From: Absidia repens | Lineage: Eukaryota > Mucoromycota > Mucoromycetes > Mucorales > Cunninghamellaceae | DNA length: 52,770 nucleotides | Direction: 5' to 3' | Assembly (NCBI GenBank): GCA_002105175.1 | Contig: MCGE01000065.1 | Coordinates: forward strand, 1 to 52,770 | Part shown: one piece after another, positions 33,480-46,235 of the stretch | How the letters are laid out: each line of letters begins with the position of its first letter | Numbering within the stretch: position 1 is the first letter of the stretch | Position numbers and translations under genes: made by a program | The notes under the pieces: model-generated | Seen by the model: the letters and a program-made list of their open reading frames with translations, nothing else | Database searches by the model: none | Told to the model about the DNA's origin: nothing

Positions 33480-34030
33480 TTAGTAAATATCAAAAAATGG
33501 CACCTTATTGTCTTCGAGATCGACAATATAGGCTCCAAAATAGTTATTAAAATTACTTGGAAGACCGTAGTAGTGTTTACATGGGATCATCTATTCGTTT
33601 TCAGCAAAGCTGCCGACTAAAATAAGAAAACACAGATGTTCGTTCATTTGACGTGGAGGAGAAGGAATGAGAAGGTGATGTAGACATGTTCTGTTACAAA
33701 ACAAGTAATATAGGCGTTGTCAAGTGTACTGGCAGACGTCATTCTTGATACAAAGACGGATGTCGACAAAACGATAGACTGTCCATTCACCAACTTGACG
33801 CAGGGTTCCACAACCAAGGCCCGCCTTTCATCATCCTCTGTAAAAAAAAAAAAAAAAAAAAAAAAAGAAAAGCATGGCAGCTCATTAGAGTAATGCCGAA
33901 TTCCTAGAAAAGAAGCATTTAAAGATCGCACTATGATAACCTCTTTTCCCCATTGATATTCTAGTCCCCTCCAAATCAAAAAGACTAGAATTGATGTCAA
34001 AAAAACAAAAAACAAAACAAAACAACACAG
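33480..34030 (-). pseudogene. Possible C-terminal relic of a HET-type gene
   Basis: On the minus strand the last exon-like piece reads YFGAYIVDLEDNKVPFFDIY and stops at 33480. The HET genes A and B both end (V)TFFDIY. Upstream, after a T-run with a TTTACAG acceptor (about 33838), the frame EDDERRALVVEPCVKLVNGQ continues to YITCFVTEHVYITFSFLLLH and a stop at 33644. The rest is too diverged to align with confidence by eye. It might instead be an unrelated fragment. Confidence 0.35.
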
Positions 34031-34109
34031 CATGTTTTTTTATTGAGGTAGATAAAGTATAAATAGATGCACACAAAAAAAAAGACCACACTAAACTAAT
34101 GAATATAAT

Positions 34110-34735
34110 CTAAATGAAGTACTGGATTTCGATGAATGATAGTCGACGAGAATTCAGCGTCAGCCGGCGTATGGCCTGACCAGAGATGTTGGTATCGTAA
34201 GCCAGAGGTAGCCTAGTCAAAAGAGAAAGACAGGCAGCCATCGAAGTCAAAGCAGTATCGGTAAGTTGTTGTTGTTGTTGTTGTTGTTGTTGTTGCTTGT
34301 GCTGTAGGAAGTCCAACTTGTTCGTCACTTCTATTGAAAATAGACTATATTCATCCAAGAAAAAAAAAACAGCATCCACATACATCTTCACACCCGCAAG
34401 TAGGCCTCCTTTTTCTTACCGCCCAAATTTGTCATCACCTTGAACTGCGTTCACTTGGTCTACGTGGTAAACCGCCTACCTAAGGAAAAAAAGATCAAGT
34501 GCGTTATCATCATATCATAAACAGCATATACCTATTTCGCTACCTTTCCACCACATGTTGCTTTCATTCAGTATATCACACAGGAGGAGATGGCAATATC
34601 AGCCACTTGACTACCATGGCAAAGGCAACGACAAGCTTTTGAAATCTTGCCACCACAGTTGTGTGGAATTGTCGACCCCCCCTGGACAGGCGCCCTAGTA
34701 CAAGATTGCTGAGCAGGCATCATATTCAAATATAA
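34110..34735 (-). pseudogene. E-x-K family relic with a foreign Q-rich tail
   Basis: The minus strand from 34735 to about 34385 aligns with 18400-18060: TTVVARFQKLVVAFAMVVK-like coding, the small intron (GGTAGCGAAATAGG to CTTAG) and the exon GTAGGCGGTTTACC to AAATTTGGGCG before GTAAGA. The expected FLHEF/VEVK exon is replaced by a frame from about 34391 to 34110 with ten glutamines and ACLSLLTRLPLAYDTNISGQ then LTLNSRRLSFIEIQYFI. Several stops break the first part. It is a chimeric relic. Confidence 0.5.
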
Positions 34736-34749
34736 AAAAGGATACGATA

Positions 34750-35130
34750 TAGGGAGCGTGCACCACTCGGAATACTCAAAAGACAATATTGATCCTAGAG
34801 CCGCCTCCAATGGATCGATTGATGTGAAGAAGCAACCCAAAGGAAGCTATGGGTCGCGGCATGGGAAAACCGAGCAAGCTACAAGGTATCAAGCTGACCG
34901 GATAACATCTACCACAATAAAATCCCAAGGTAAATGCCATCCTATGGGTCGGGCTGTCTTCATAAATCCAGCAGCAAGTCAGTTCGAGATGGTTTGCGAA
35001 TAGGCTATTTCGCCAAGAAAAAATTAAATAAATAAATAAACAGCGGTCTTTGAATAATTATATAAAAGTGAATCACAGCGACAAATTTATCCCTTTTTTC
35101 TCTGTTTCTCTCTCATAATCATTATTCACC
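34750..35130. other. Spacer before the polyglutamine gene relic
   Basis: A plus-strand frame (34758-35003) is open but has no recognisable features. A TATA-like TTATATAAAAGTG (35056-35069) and a CT-rich tract precede the ATG at 35131. Confidence 0.4.
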
Positions 35131-35830
<700 letters not shown>

Positions 35831-37106
35831 ATATATATCTCGTTTTTTAGTTGTATATATTTTTTTTTTATTTAGTATTATATTATTCCAAGTAGTTTAT
35901 ATCTCCTTCATATGTATATATTATCTTATCAAATTATTCTTATATCCTTTTTATGAATAAATGCTCTGGTATATGTTATATATTTGTGGAATTGTGGTCT
36001 TTTGGAATGGGGCGATTTTGGGCATGTCTTGGATTGGGATGATATTTTTTTCCGGTCATTCATTCAGTCTCTTGATAGATACAAAAAAGGAACACTCCAA
36101 TTTTTTTTTTTTCATCGCAATCAACACTATACAACGTTATTCAAATGAGGGTTTTTCATTTCTTCTCATGACAGTTTTCCCGTCACCATTCAACAACATC
36201 AATAGAATGTGTTTCTCTTTTAATGATGAATTTGGCATCCCCCATAAAGCCATTCAGCCTCATTCAATTTTACCTTTCCTTCACAGTAGAATAGTTTGTC
36301 ACTTACTGGAGAATATGGTAGCTTCTTCTCTCTGATTTAACAACTGTATTACACATACCTCCCACCTTCCTCTTTCTTTTTAGCTTAATATTAGTTTTTT
36401 GGACCTATATATTATATCGTTTTATGAAATAAAATATGACTCGTCCTTCTTTTTTCCCTTTTTGTGAAGTCTGCCTCTCCCATATTCATTTCGTTTATTA
36501 CGTCAAATATTTATACATGCTCCTGTAGAAACAACATAACTTTTTTTTTTCGTATATATACTCATGCCAAAGAATTGGGCGATTCCTAAAGGTATGATAT
36601 CTTTGTCGATGGATATAACGTTCATAAAGATCCTGTTGGTAGCCCGTTTATCAGACGACGAAACGTATGAAAATAATGATACATAGTGTTCATTCTTCGG
36701 GAGACTTGAGCCTATTGCGACTACGATTGCCGTTTGTCTGTAGCCTATATCTGTGAGCTCTTCTCTTTTGTATTTGTTGAAATGACGATCTTGATGATAT
36801 AACGACGGTTTCGATGTAGTTTCTATTATTTATATTGATTTTGATCCTAATGTTGAAAAAAAAAAACATTGATATCTAGCATCTCCCTGTCCTGTATTTT
36901 ATTCCTTATATTACCACATGAGAAGTTCTCCTGTTTCAGTTTTACCAGTTGTGAGCAACCCTCACCAGCGAAACATATTGAAAACAGGATATCAAAGAAT
37001 GAAATGTCCAAAGAAAAAAAAAACCTTTTTTTTTATTGCAAAAATAACAACAACAATAATAATAATAACACTTTATATATCTTATACGTTATAGGATAAC
37101 ATAGTT

Positions 37107-37475
37107 TTACCATCTAAAGTCGTAACAGGTGTAAGGACCATCGGAGCAGCTGAATTCCACGTTACCAGAGCCATGCATTCCCTTGGTGCGATCATCGGCC
37201 TTGTTACAACAGAAATTCCATCGGTCGCCTTGCCATGAGCCAGTACAGCCATAGTTATGGAAAGCACAATCACTCAGAGCTCTCAAAGCCGTCGTCGTAG
37301 GGAACGAGTTGGCGTCCTTGCCACTGGTAATGATCATATCACCACACGTTTGCTTGCCATCATCCGAGTTGATCGTAAACGCCACCCAAGCGTTTTTACC
37401 ACAATGGCTGTTGGCCAACACCAATTGAACGGTAGCAAAGAGGAAGAGTAATAAAGTAACGAGTTTTCTAGCCAT
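37107..37475 (-). CDS. Small secreted cysteine-rich protein, copy B (intact)
   Basis: An intronless gene encodes 122 residues, with the ATG at 37475. The signal peptide is MARKLVTLLLFLFATVQLVLA. The mature chain starts NSHCGKNAW and carries eight cysteines with the same spacing as copy C, including FCCNKA, and ends CYDFRW. The only difference that matters from copy A is one extra base in the leader codons, which keeps the frame open. The promoter has TATATAAACCC about 70 bases upstream, as at gene C. The gene points away from the HET gene B that lies 4.9 kb downstream on the plus strand. Family and function unknown; secretion is well supported. Confidence 0.85.
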   Translation of the reverse strand: MARKLVTLLLFLFATVQLVLANSHCGKNAWVAFTINSDDGKQTCGDMIITSGKDANSFPTTTALRALSDCAFHNYGCTGSWQGDRWNFCCNKADDRTKGMHGSGNVEFSCSDGPYTCYDFRW

Positions 37476-37540
37476 GATTGAAAAATTTGTTTTGTTGATA
37501 ATTTTGTTTCCGAAAAAAAAAGGAAGGGGGAGGAGAAGGG

Positions 37541-37549
37541 TTTATATAC
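37541..37549 (-). promoter_or_regulatory. TATA box of secreted-protein gene B
   Basis: The plus strand reads GGGTTTATATACCCC, so the minus strand reads TATATAAACCC about 70 bases before the ATG. It is followed by an ACAAAA-type leader as in gene C. Confidence 0.6.
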
Positions 37550-37559
37550 CCCATGCCGA

Positions 37560-37875
37560 TGAGGATGGCCCGGCATACGTCGTCGCTCCAATCAGATCAT
37601 CGTCAACGTGTCTACCGGCAAAATACCTCTTTTTTTCTTTTTGTCCTTTTTCAATTCTTTTTTTCCTTTTTCATTTTGACAAAATCCCTGGGTATTTCAT
37701 GATGGCTTTTTTTTTTTTTTTTGTACAATCTATCGTCAGCAAATGTTGGGTTTTATGTTACTGTATTTTATTTTCTTAAATATATTGAAAAGGTGTGGGA
37801 TACAAAAAGAACACAAAAAAAAAAGGGATCAATTTACTGTCAAGATCATTGACCTAATAAAGTAGATATACTTTC

Positions 37876-37912
<37 letters not shown>

Positions 37913-40880
37913 TTTGGGGGGAGATACTGATATTCACTCCCTCCCCTTATTTACTTTTCACTTTAATGTTTTGTGCAACCCTCCAATCAAACATGCTACT
38001 ATACTCTTGGTCACAAGGCGCAGTGGACTTCTTTGGCAGACAACTTCTTTAGAGTGTGACATGATCGACCAATGTTATCCAATGCGGACCTTTTTTGTTC
38101 GGACCTTTTTTTATCCGCAATTTACGTTTGTCAATGCATGAAGGGTGTACAACAAAAATAAATGCCAGTAAGCATTTTTATTTTGGTTTTGGTTTTGTCT
38201 AACGTAGTATAATATATACGCATAAAAGAAAAAAATAAGGGAAAATAAGAATAAAGATGGAATAAAAAAAAATAGGGTACGGGTGAACGTCCGGATATGA
38301 TCTGATTGGAAGGAAAACCTTGTACTGTATATATGCGTTGAAGGTTTTTGTGTTTTTTTGTTTTTTTTTTTTTGCTTACTAAAGGAGGTTACTCATTGTG
38401 ATATTAACAACCTTCATTTAAAAATATGCATCGTCGTATTATTCATTTTCGTATTTGATAATAACCTCATGGCATTACTATGTACTGCGACTGAGGTAAA
38501 GCTGGTAGGGATTGATGTTGACAAAAAAAAAAAAGCTTCATGTATATATAGTGATTCTTTGGTCAAGTTTTTTTTTTTTTTAAAAAAAAAAAAAAAGAAG
38601 GCAGAAAGCGCCCATGGTTATAATGTACTCTGAGGAAAACGGGAAAGGGTTTTATCTTCTGCTTATTTTTTCAAATTTGCACAGCCACAAAACACAAAAC
38701 ACAAGATCGGGCCCATGATGACAAAAAAGGGTACAACATGTACTCTTTTTGTACACATCCATCTTGTTCATAATTTAACTATACCATCATCCATCTATAT
38801 AGAGTGTACTATAGAAGATTGATTTGCATGTGTCTGTGCGTGGCATGAGAGGTTTTTTTTTTTTTATTCTTATTCTGTGGTAACCAATGATACCATTAAT
38901 GAAGAAGACGATCATCTCTTTTCTGAGCCATTTTTTAAAAAACTGGAGTTTGAAATCAAAATTCATGCAAGTCCTTTTTTTCAGGAACCGCTTTTGTTGG
39001 GGGAGGGAGGGTCGTGAGAGAGGGATTCAGGAACGACGGAGTTTTTTGCAGGGTCCCTTTTTATATCATGGGAGTACCTTTTAAAGCAAAAAAAAAAAAA
39101 AAAAAGACTGGCACGTTAGACTCTCATTGCCCGAAAAAATCTATCTAATATATAATTATTGATTATACTGATCAGCAAGTAGGGATAGGTGGGAGACGGG
39201 GGGGGGTTGGATCATAATTATCTGCAAAGGATTTATGACAACGGTCCACCCTTTTTTGTCCAACGAACTGTGCAAGTGTGATTCTTTTCAATCATTAGTA
39301 TTTTATTACCATACTTGAATCATTCTGCATGGTGTCAATTTTTTTTTCCTCTGGAGGATGAGCATGTGAATGAAACCAATGATTTGAATAGAATAGACAT
39401 GTGTACAGTATTATTAGTATCCAATGTTCATATGCCCTTTTTAAAAATAGGTTTTACTGTATTGGATAGAAATGACATGCTTCAGCATGTAATCTTCTCT
39501 TTTTTGGTCACCTCCTACCTTTTCCAAGAAAAATGACTGTTCAACAAGTATGTACAGTATGACAGGTTTAAAAATGTCAACTTTTTCAATTTTATTGAAG
39601 TATCTCACATTTCACCATCCTCCATGACAAAACCTTATTTCCTTTCCAACTTTTCCCACATTCAAATCCCGCCATTTGTTTTTTTTTCTCTTTCAACTCT
39701 CACTTTTTTCTATGTGGGATTGGTCATCTTTTGGATTTAGTGAGTTAAAAGTGAATTAGGGGCATTTTGAAAAATGCAATACAAACATGCATGTGGGAAA
39801 ACCTTTCATTTGCATTCAGGATGCCATCATGCCATTAGATCATTCTCTTGCTCTTGTGGATTAGGCTTTATTGCCTTAGCTTAGTTGTTTGCTGTCATAC
39901 TTTTATATCCATCGCTAATATTTGAATAAAACCATGTTTTTGTCCTCTTTTTAATTTTTTATTTCTCCTACGTTCATAGTAGATCTCCTTATTTTAGACA
40001 ATCGGTCCTCTTCCGTCAATAGATTAGTATGGATTATTCCTTGTGTACCCCTTTATAATATGCTTCAATGAATGCTGTGTGTCCTTTTTTTAATCATTCA
40101 TTTTAATTCCTTCATTATGTCATCATGTCTTCGGATCTTTTTGTTTTTGGGCAAAGACAAGAACAAAAAAAGGGATGCAAGAGACTTGTATGGGATGACC
40201 GTTTGTGTCTTGAATAAATGACCTTTGACGGCTGGCATCTACTTCTCTTTATATACAGTGTATAGTATTATTCCTAGTCTAGTATTATTTTAATAGTATT
40301 CTTTTTTAATAAAAAAAAATACATGTCTTTTTTTTTTTGTATATGTGTATCATTTGACTGGCTTATTACAAGGACACCCTTTTTTTTACTGTATTCTGTG
40401 TGTCTTGGGATGAACGGAACTCATTTTGTATAATGAAGATTATCAGATAGGCGTTTATAGAGAGGCCAGTGCGTTGTCTACTGTTTATTATTAATATTAA
40501 TATTGGTATCGTGTGTGTTGGATGATAGGACGATATATGTAGTGTCCAATATAGTGGAGGTGACGTTGACAATGCTATCTAGATTGATGAATATATATGA
40601 ATGGTAATAGCTGGAATACCGTCACATATGTCATATCAAGGAAACCTAAAGTTTTATTTATATCAGGATAATGGCTGATCTTTGATAATAAAATGACTCC
40701 AATACTGTGCGATCTATTTCCTAGGACAGGGAAGGGTGAGAGAGATAGAAGAAAGAGTCATAATGAGTGAATTAAGGGAGCAAATGGTTGTTAGAACACT
40801 TCACAAAAAAACCACAACTGCGACCATTGTTTACTATCAACGAGTTCTAAGGATGAATAGTCGATAACAAAAAAACACAC
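37560..40880. other. Non-coding interval of copy B
   Basis: It is the counterpart of 21400-25500. It contains a (TTA)n/(ATT)n tract at 37879-37911, longer than in copy A, and an R1-like block at 39740-39960. No coding frame is shared with copy A. Confidence 0.6.
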
Positions 40881-41520
40881 ACGTTTTATTGAAGATTATC
40901 GATAGATATTGAAAACTAAAGGCGGGTGGAGGAATTCATTGTAACAAGCAAACTCAATGAAAACAATATATTGGAGGAGGAGGAAGAGACTAATGTGAGC
41001 TTTGGCGAATGGTCAACATTAATCTGAAGGGGACAATTGTAAAATGGGAACTAAATGTAATGTACAGTACATATCGCAAGAGCAATTAGAATGGCATATA
41101 TATATTATTGCAAAACAACAACAACAACAACAACAGCAACAACAGTCGATATTAATCAGAAGGGAGGGGGAGGCATGATAGTAAGGGATCCCTTGCACAA
41201 AAAACAAGCGCAATGACTAGTGGGACATTTTTGATGGATTTAATTTAAAGAGACATATTTTATTCAGTTGTAGATACATACCATAGACAAAATAAACACT
41301 AAACTAAACTAATGGAGGCTCCATAAGACTATAAGGTGGTCATAAATTCTAGATCCAAAATGAAAGGGTTTACCCATGCATCTTGTCATCCTGGAGCTGA
41401 AAATCCTACTAAATTAGTCCTATCACTAATCTAGAATCATCATAACCTCAATGAGGTTACAATGAGGAAGAAGGAAAAAAAAAAAAAAAAAAAAAGGTCG
41501 TGTGCGATTTGAATTTCCAA
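40880..41520 (-). repeat. R1 dispersed repeat upstream of HET gene B
   Basis: It has its core at 41345-41420 (GACTAATTTAGTAGGATTTT, ATGCATGGGTAAACCC), tail units to 40880 and head GGTCGTGTGCGATTTGAATT at 41496. An ACA-repeat (AACAACAACA, 41114-41142) lies inside. It is oriented away from the HET gene. Confidence 0.7.
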
Positions 41521-41588
41521 AATTGTAAAGAATTAAGGTTCATTGATGACGGTTATAAATGCAATGCACCATAAAAATAAATTCAGGA

Positions 41589-41987
41589 CCACCACTATAT
41601 CCCACCAACACTGGCATCAATTCCTGGGTCTGACGCTCCATGCAATCTGGACGGCACACTGGGCAAATATTTTCGACACCGTTCCTTTCTCTCCTTCCTA
41701 TATCATCAAAACCGTCTCCGCCTCTCTCTCTTCCCAAGCAATTCTGCCCCCAGCACTTTGTAAACCACTATGATGATCTGCTATTGTCTCCTGAGTTTAC
41801 CCGGCCCCTTAGTATAGTTTCCCCATCTTTCATTTCCACCTGTCAGTGTCCACCGTACTAATCCTTTCTTACATCTTCCTTCTTATTTCTACTATTCATA
41901 TCCTTTAACTGAACACCTCTCACCCCGACGTGTTTCCAGGTCTTTATTTTAATAAATGACATTTTACAAAAAAAAAAAAAAAAAAAA
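41589..41987 (+). mobile_element. 5'-truncated poly(A) retroposon, probably a LINE 3' end
   Basis: About 400 bases are present only in copy B, bounded by the direct repeat AAATTCAGGA (41579-41588 and 41988-41997). The insert ends AATAAA (41951-41956), ten other bases, then a pure A-run of 24. The first part encodes a frame with HAIWTAHWANIFDTVPFSPS, whose style resembles the C-terminal region of fungal LINE reverse-transcriptase proteins; that link is inference. Tail plus target duplication are the hallmark of target-primed reverse transcription. It could also be a processed mRNA. Confidence 0.7.
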
Positions 41988-42337
41988 AAATTCAGGAACC
42001 AAAAGTCATCAAGGGAGTATGCCATAATAACGGAACAGAGACATTCTGCCACTGTTATATAAACTACTATTAATTTAAGCCTCTTACTGTTACATATACT
42101 ATGATCGTTGGGGAATAAAAAAAGGCTACCGGTATTGCTCTTTCACCCATTGATTTCTGAAACAAAAGTGGGGCATATCATTGAGTGTTTGTGTTACAGT
42201 AAAGCGCCTTTTTGTTATGTTCGCCTTTATATACGTGCCCCGAGCCATTCATCATTCATTCTGTCAATCATTTGTCACCCTCCTTTTCCTTCTCTCTCTT
42301 TTTTTTTTTCTTTTTTTTTTTTTCGTTCAACTACATC

Positions 42338-44648
42338 ATGACGATCGACGAAACAGAGGATAAACTCGGTCAAGGTAATATCAAAAAACAGCGTGCATTT
42401 TTGTTAACCGGGTACTTTCAACACCAACCCCATATTGACTGATATGACATTTTTTTTATAGACTTCTCACTCAAAGACCCCAAGCCACGACAGAGAAAGC
42501 CATTTCAAGTGGTTCTTGTAGACATTAAAAAGGCCTCCTATGGAGAGATCCACTGTGTTAAAAAGACACTCGAAGATGACGATTTAAAATTTGTTGCGTT
42601 GTCTTACCGTTGGGGCGAATTACTCGAGACACAGATTGACACTGGCGTTGGTTACACAGCAACCATCACATCATTTCATTTAATTGATTTTTATCAGCTT
42701 TGCGGAAAGATGACCATCGAATCGGATACAAAGCATATCAATTATGTATGGGTAGATGCTATCTGTGTGGATCAAAGCCCGGAAAAACGAAAAGCAACAA
42801 TTCACCAAATGAGCAATATCTACGATCGCGCCACATATATATTAGCAGTACCCGATCTTCACTTGGCTTACCTGCAAGACCTATCGTTCAAAAATGACGA
42901 CATCATCGAGGGGTCCGACAAATACGCTATATACCTTTATCACCTTCTTCACGGACATGCGTCCCAACTCGACGCCTTGGATGAAGCATTCCTCGATAAA
43001 GCCAATGTGCCAAAAGATCCTCCTGCATTAAGACAATTGCTGCTTAAAAACACGAACCATTTTGCATATGGTTTGTTGAATGACATCGAGTATGGTAAAC
43101 TGTATTGTCCTGTACAAGCCTCGATCACCTCTGCGAAACCACCACCAATCAAGAGCGTGGTCAACATTGGAAAACTGGGATAAAAGGGAGCAGCAAGAAC
43201 TCGAATGGAGAATTACATCAGTGTGACGAAAAGTTCTGTCCTCTAGCCTTGTTTCATCTTAGTTTTCCAGATTTAACATCTGACGAATACCGTCTAATCC
43301 AGGACTCTCAATGGAAATCCGAGATCCTTCAAAGAAGCAACAGTATTCGACAATCGATGGAATTTTTGATGGGGCTCATCAAGGATTGGTCTACGCGTGT
43401 GTGGGTGATCAGTGAATTCAATATCGCGAAAAAGAAAAACAACCTCAAGTATTGGTTTACTCAAGTGGGTCCTGGCTGGTCATTTTGGACGTATAATGCC
43501 ATGGAGGGCGACGAAAAATTCACCTTCTTCAAATTTGATTTTAACAATTCTTCAGACACCATTATGAACTATCGTGGTTACTACGAATACAAAACTGCAA
43601 GAAGATGGGCGAGATGGGCAACGTCCAACCCAGTGTACCTCCAATTTCATTATACTTTCCACAGTCAACTCAGTCGACAAACGTTTCTGCAGAACATTCT
43701 GATTTCCAAAGCCAGTAAAAACGGTAAGTTGAAACAAACAACGAACCTTACCCCGCTCTTTTAATTTTAGAAAAAAAAAGATTTTACATTCTTTTTTTTA
43801 TTTATTTATTTATTTATTTATTTTAAAATTCATTAGAGGATCGATTTTACAGTATCTTGCCATTTTCACCATATCAAGACAGGAAACTGGAGGTGTCGCA
43901 TTGGAAAATCAACACTATGCTATCCGTGAAATTGAAACTCTACGAAATCATGCACACAAAAGATAAATTAGCACTGCTATTTTTGTCTGGTGATGAGAAG
44001 GCGTTGCAAAGCGGTGTTTTACCAACCTTTGCAACATCGCCTTTAAGTTCGACATCCGACTGTGCGAGACGAATCAATGATCCCGACGTAGATTTTCTGA
44101 ATTTTTACGTCAAGGATTCATCCACCATTATGCTTTGTCATCATCACAAACAAACCAACAACAGCGATAGCAACAATGACGGTGATGACGATGATGATGA
44201 TGATGAAGAGGACGGTAGTGACACGCACCAACACTATTTACGTTTGAAACCGAGAAAATATTATGTGGCAGATCACAACCAATCTGGGTCCGACAGAATT
44301 CAAGACTTCGCGCGTAACAAGTGGCCAACTTTTAAACGCCTTGGCTTCCATGCTGATGGTGAGGATGATGCTTCTACGTGTACTTTTGACATCGTTTCTA
44401 TCCCACGTACTATACTGGACGACACGGTTTCCTCCGATTCGGAATGGAAAGAACCTGCTATTCAACATGAATTCCTCACTTTGGTCGGGTGTTTTGTTAG
44501 AAACAAATGGATTATTTCACGTGGATGCATTTATTTTCCTCACGGCGGATATACTGTGAGATGCCTTCGCGATCGCTACGACGATCACCACTACATCGAC
44601 AATGGCAGTGATGCTAAGCGTTTTGTTACTTTTTTTGATATCTATTAA
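42338..44648 (+). pseudogene. HET-domain protein, copy B, one-base frameshift
   Basis: Exons correspond to copy A: 42338-42374 (MTIDETEDKLGQ), 42462-43733 (acceptor TTATAG intact) and 43837-44648. The HET core is preserved (LKFVALSYRWGE, YVWVDAICVDQ, IHQMSNIYDRATYILAV). One C is missing near 43119 (CAAGCCTCGAT against CAAGCCCTCGAC in A), so the frame closes at 43183 after about 252 residues. The downstream frame is open to the natural end FFDIY, including STRVWVISEFNIAKKKNNL and an acidic D/E run. The truncated product would keep the whole HET domain, so loss of function is not certain. Intron 2 is rich in TTTA repeats. The downstream third has many substitutions and a few codon-sized indels relative to A. 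Confidence 0.8.
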
Positions 44649-44999
44649 AGAACCCAAGGTGTGGTATCGTTTAATACTTTGTATGGTGATTGATTTAATA
44701 AACAGCTACATACATACTTGGAAAGCAACCAATCATTGTTTCATACCTTGGCTTGATGATATGTATAATTAACTTAATGTACAATCATTTATATCTATCA
44801 TGCGTTACTGTACCATTATTGTGCCATTGTATCAACATTCGGTCTAGTTGATATAGGATAATTAAATATATTGACTTTAATCAGAGAGGATAAGCTATAT
44901 ATATATATATATTGGTGACAGACACACACTATTCTACGATGAATTGCTCTACAGCATAGTGGGGTCCAAAGCTTTTTTTTTTTTTTTAAAAAAAGAATT

Positions 45000-45545
45000 C
45001 CTGGGTGATGTGAATATTTTAAATCCCGCCCACGTGGATTCTTTATTTATTGTTTTCTCCCAGTCCTTTTTTGTCCTCTTCGCTTTCTTTTTTTTCCCTT
45101 CATTATTACAACCTTTTTGGGGTACTAGTTAGCTTGGGTTACTTTTAGGACTAGTTTAGAAAGATTTTCAGATCAGAGATGACAAGATGTATGGGGAAAC
45201 CTTTTCATTTTGAATTTCGAAGCTACAGCCTCTATTAGCTTAGTTTAGTGTTAGTTTATCCATAGTTTGTCCATAGTTTTTCTATGTATTTGAATAACAC
45301 CTGAATATCTTTTACATACTCCAATGGAAAGTATGCCCCAATAGTCATTCTCAAGTGTTGTGCAATAGATCCCGTTTTTACTACCAATATCTCTTTAGAT
45401 TAGTTTTGACCATTCTTCAACTATGGAGCCTGCCATTCATTTATCTGAAAGAGATCGGTGTCATGGAGCCCGTCATTAGTTTAGCTTTAGTTTTAGTTAT
45501 ACCATACATTGTGTTCTCTCTGCATTTGAATAAAGTACTATTCTA
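45000..45545 (+). repeat. R1 dispersed repeat downstream of HET gene B
   Basis: It has head CCCACGTGGATTC (45029), core GGACTAGTTTAGAAAGATTT (45148) and ATGTATGGGGAAACC (45187), and two tail units. It matches 29520-30110 with small differences (two ATCCATAGTTT-type units instead of three). Confidence 0.75.
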
Positions 45546-46235
45546 GTCTTGTCTTCAATTACCTCTCTCATACAGTATGATTGTCTTCAACATCTCTCTC
45601 TTTTTTTTTTCGTCTTGGTGCCGTATTTGTCATTTGTCATTATCCACACATATCAAGTACGCGGTTATCCATCACGACCCAACAATTGTATCTTGTCACT
45701 CACCAGCACAACCATACACAGACTATGTTTCACTTGGTCTACAATCAATATCAAAGATTAATCATCCATCTATTCTATAATACACTATTTTATTCCCTCA
45801 TCTCGAACTCTACCAATAATCCATTATCACCTACAATCATCTATCATCATAGAAATTTATTATTCCAACATCCGCTTCCCCTATTTTTACTATAAAAACC
45901 CACTCCCATTCTATTCAATAAAAACCATATCTGTTATATCACTTACTTGATTGACTCTATCTTTACAAATTATTGCACTTGGTCTATGTAGGACTTTTTC
46001 TTATTTTTACGGTGATCCTTTTCAGCTTCATTTCAAGACATCCACCAATATTGAGATCGCATGCGTGCAAGTTACATTAACACCGCCTTCCTCCATCTCT
46101 TCCCAATATTGAAAAAAAAAGTCGTTGACTCTGATGATTGGTCTACCTATATACCGATAATAATCATAATGATGATAATGACGAAAAATCAAGTGCTGAA
46201 GATAGTGAACTGCGGTCTTCTTCTTATTTTTATTA

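Noticed and set aside
41540..41773. Stand-alone gene in the copy-B insert
   Set aside because: The frame has no promoter or start inside the insert and ends within it; target duplication and poly(A) tail identify a truncated retroposon.
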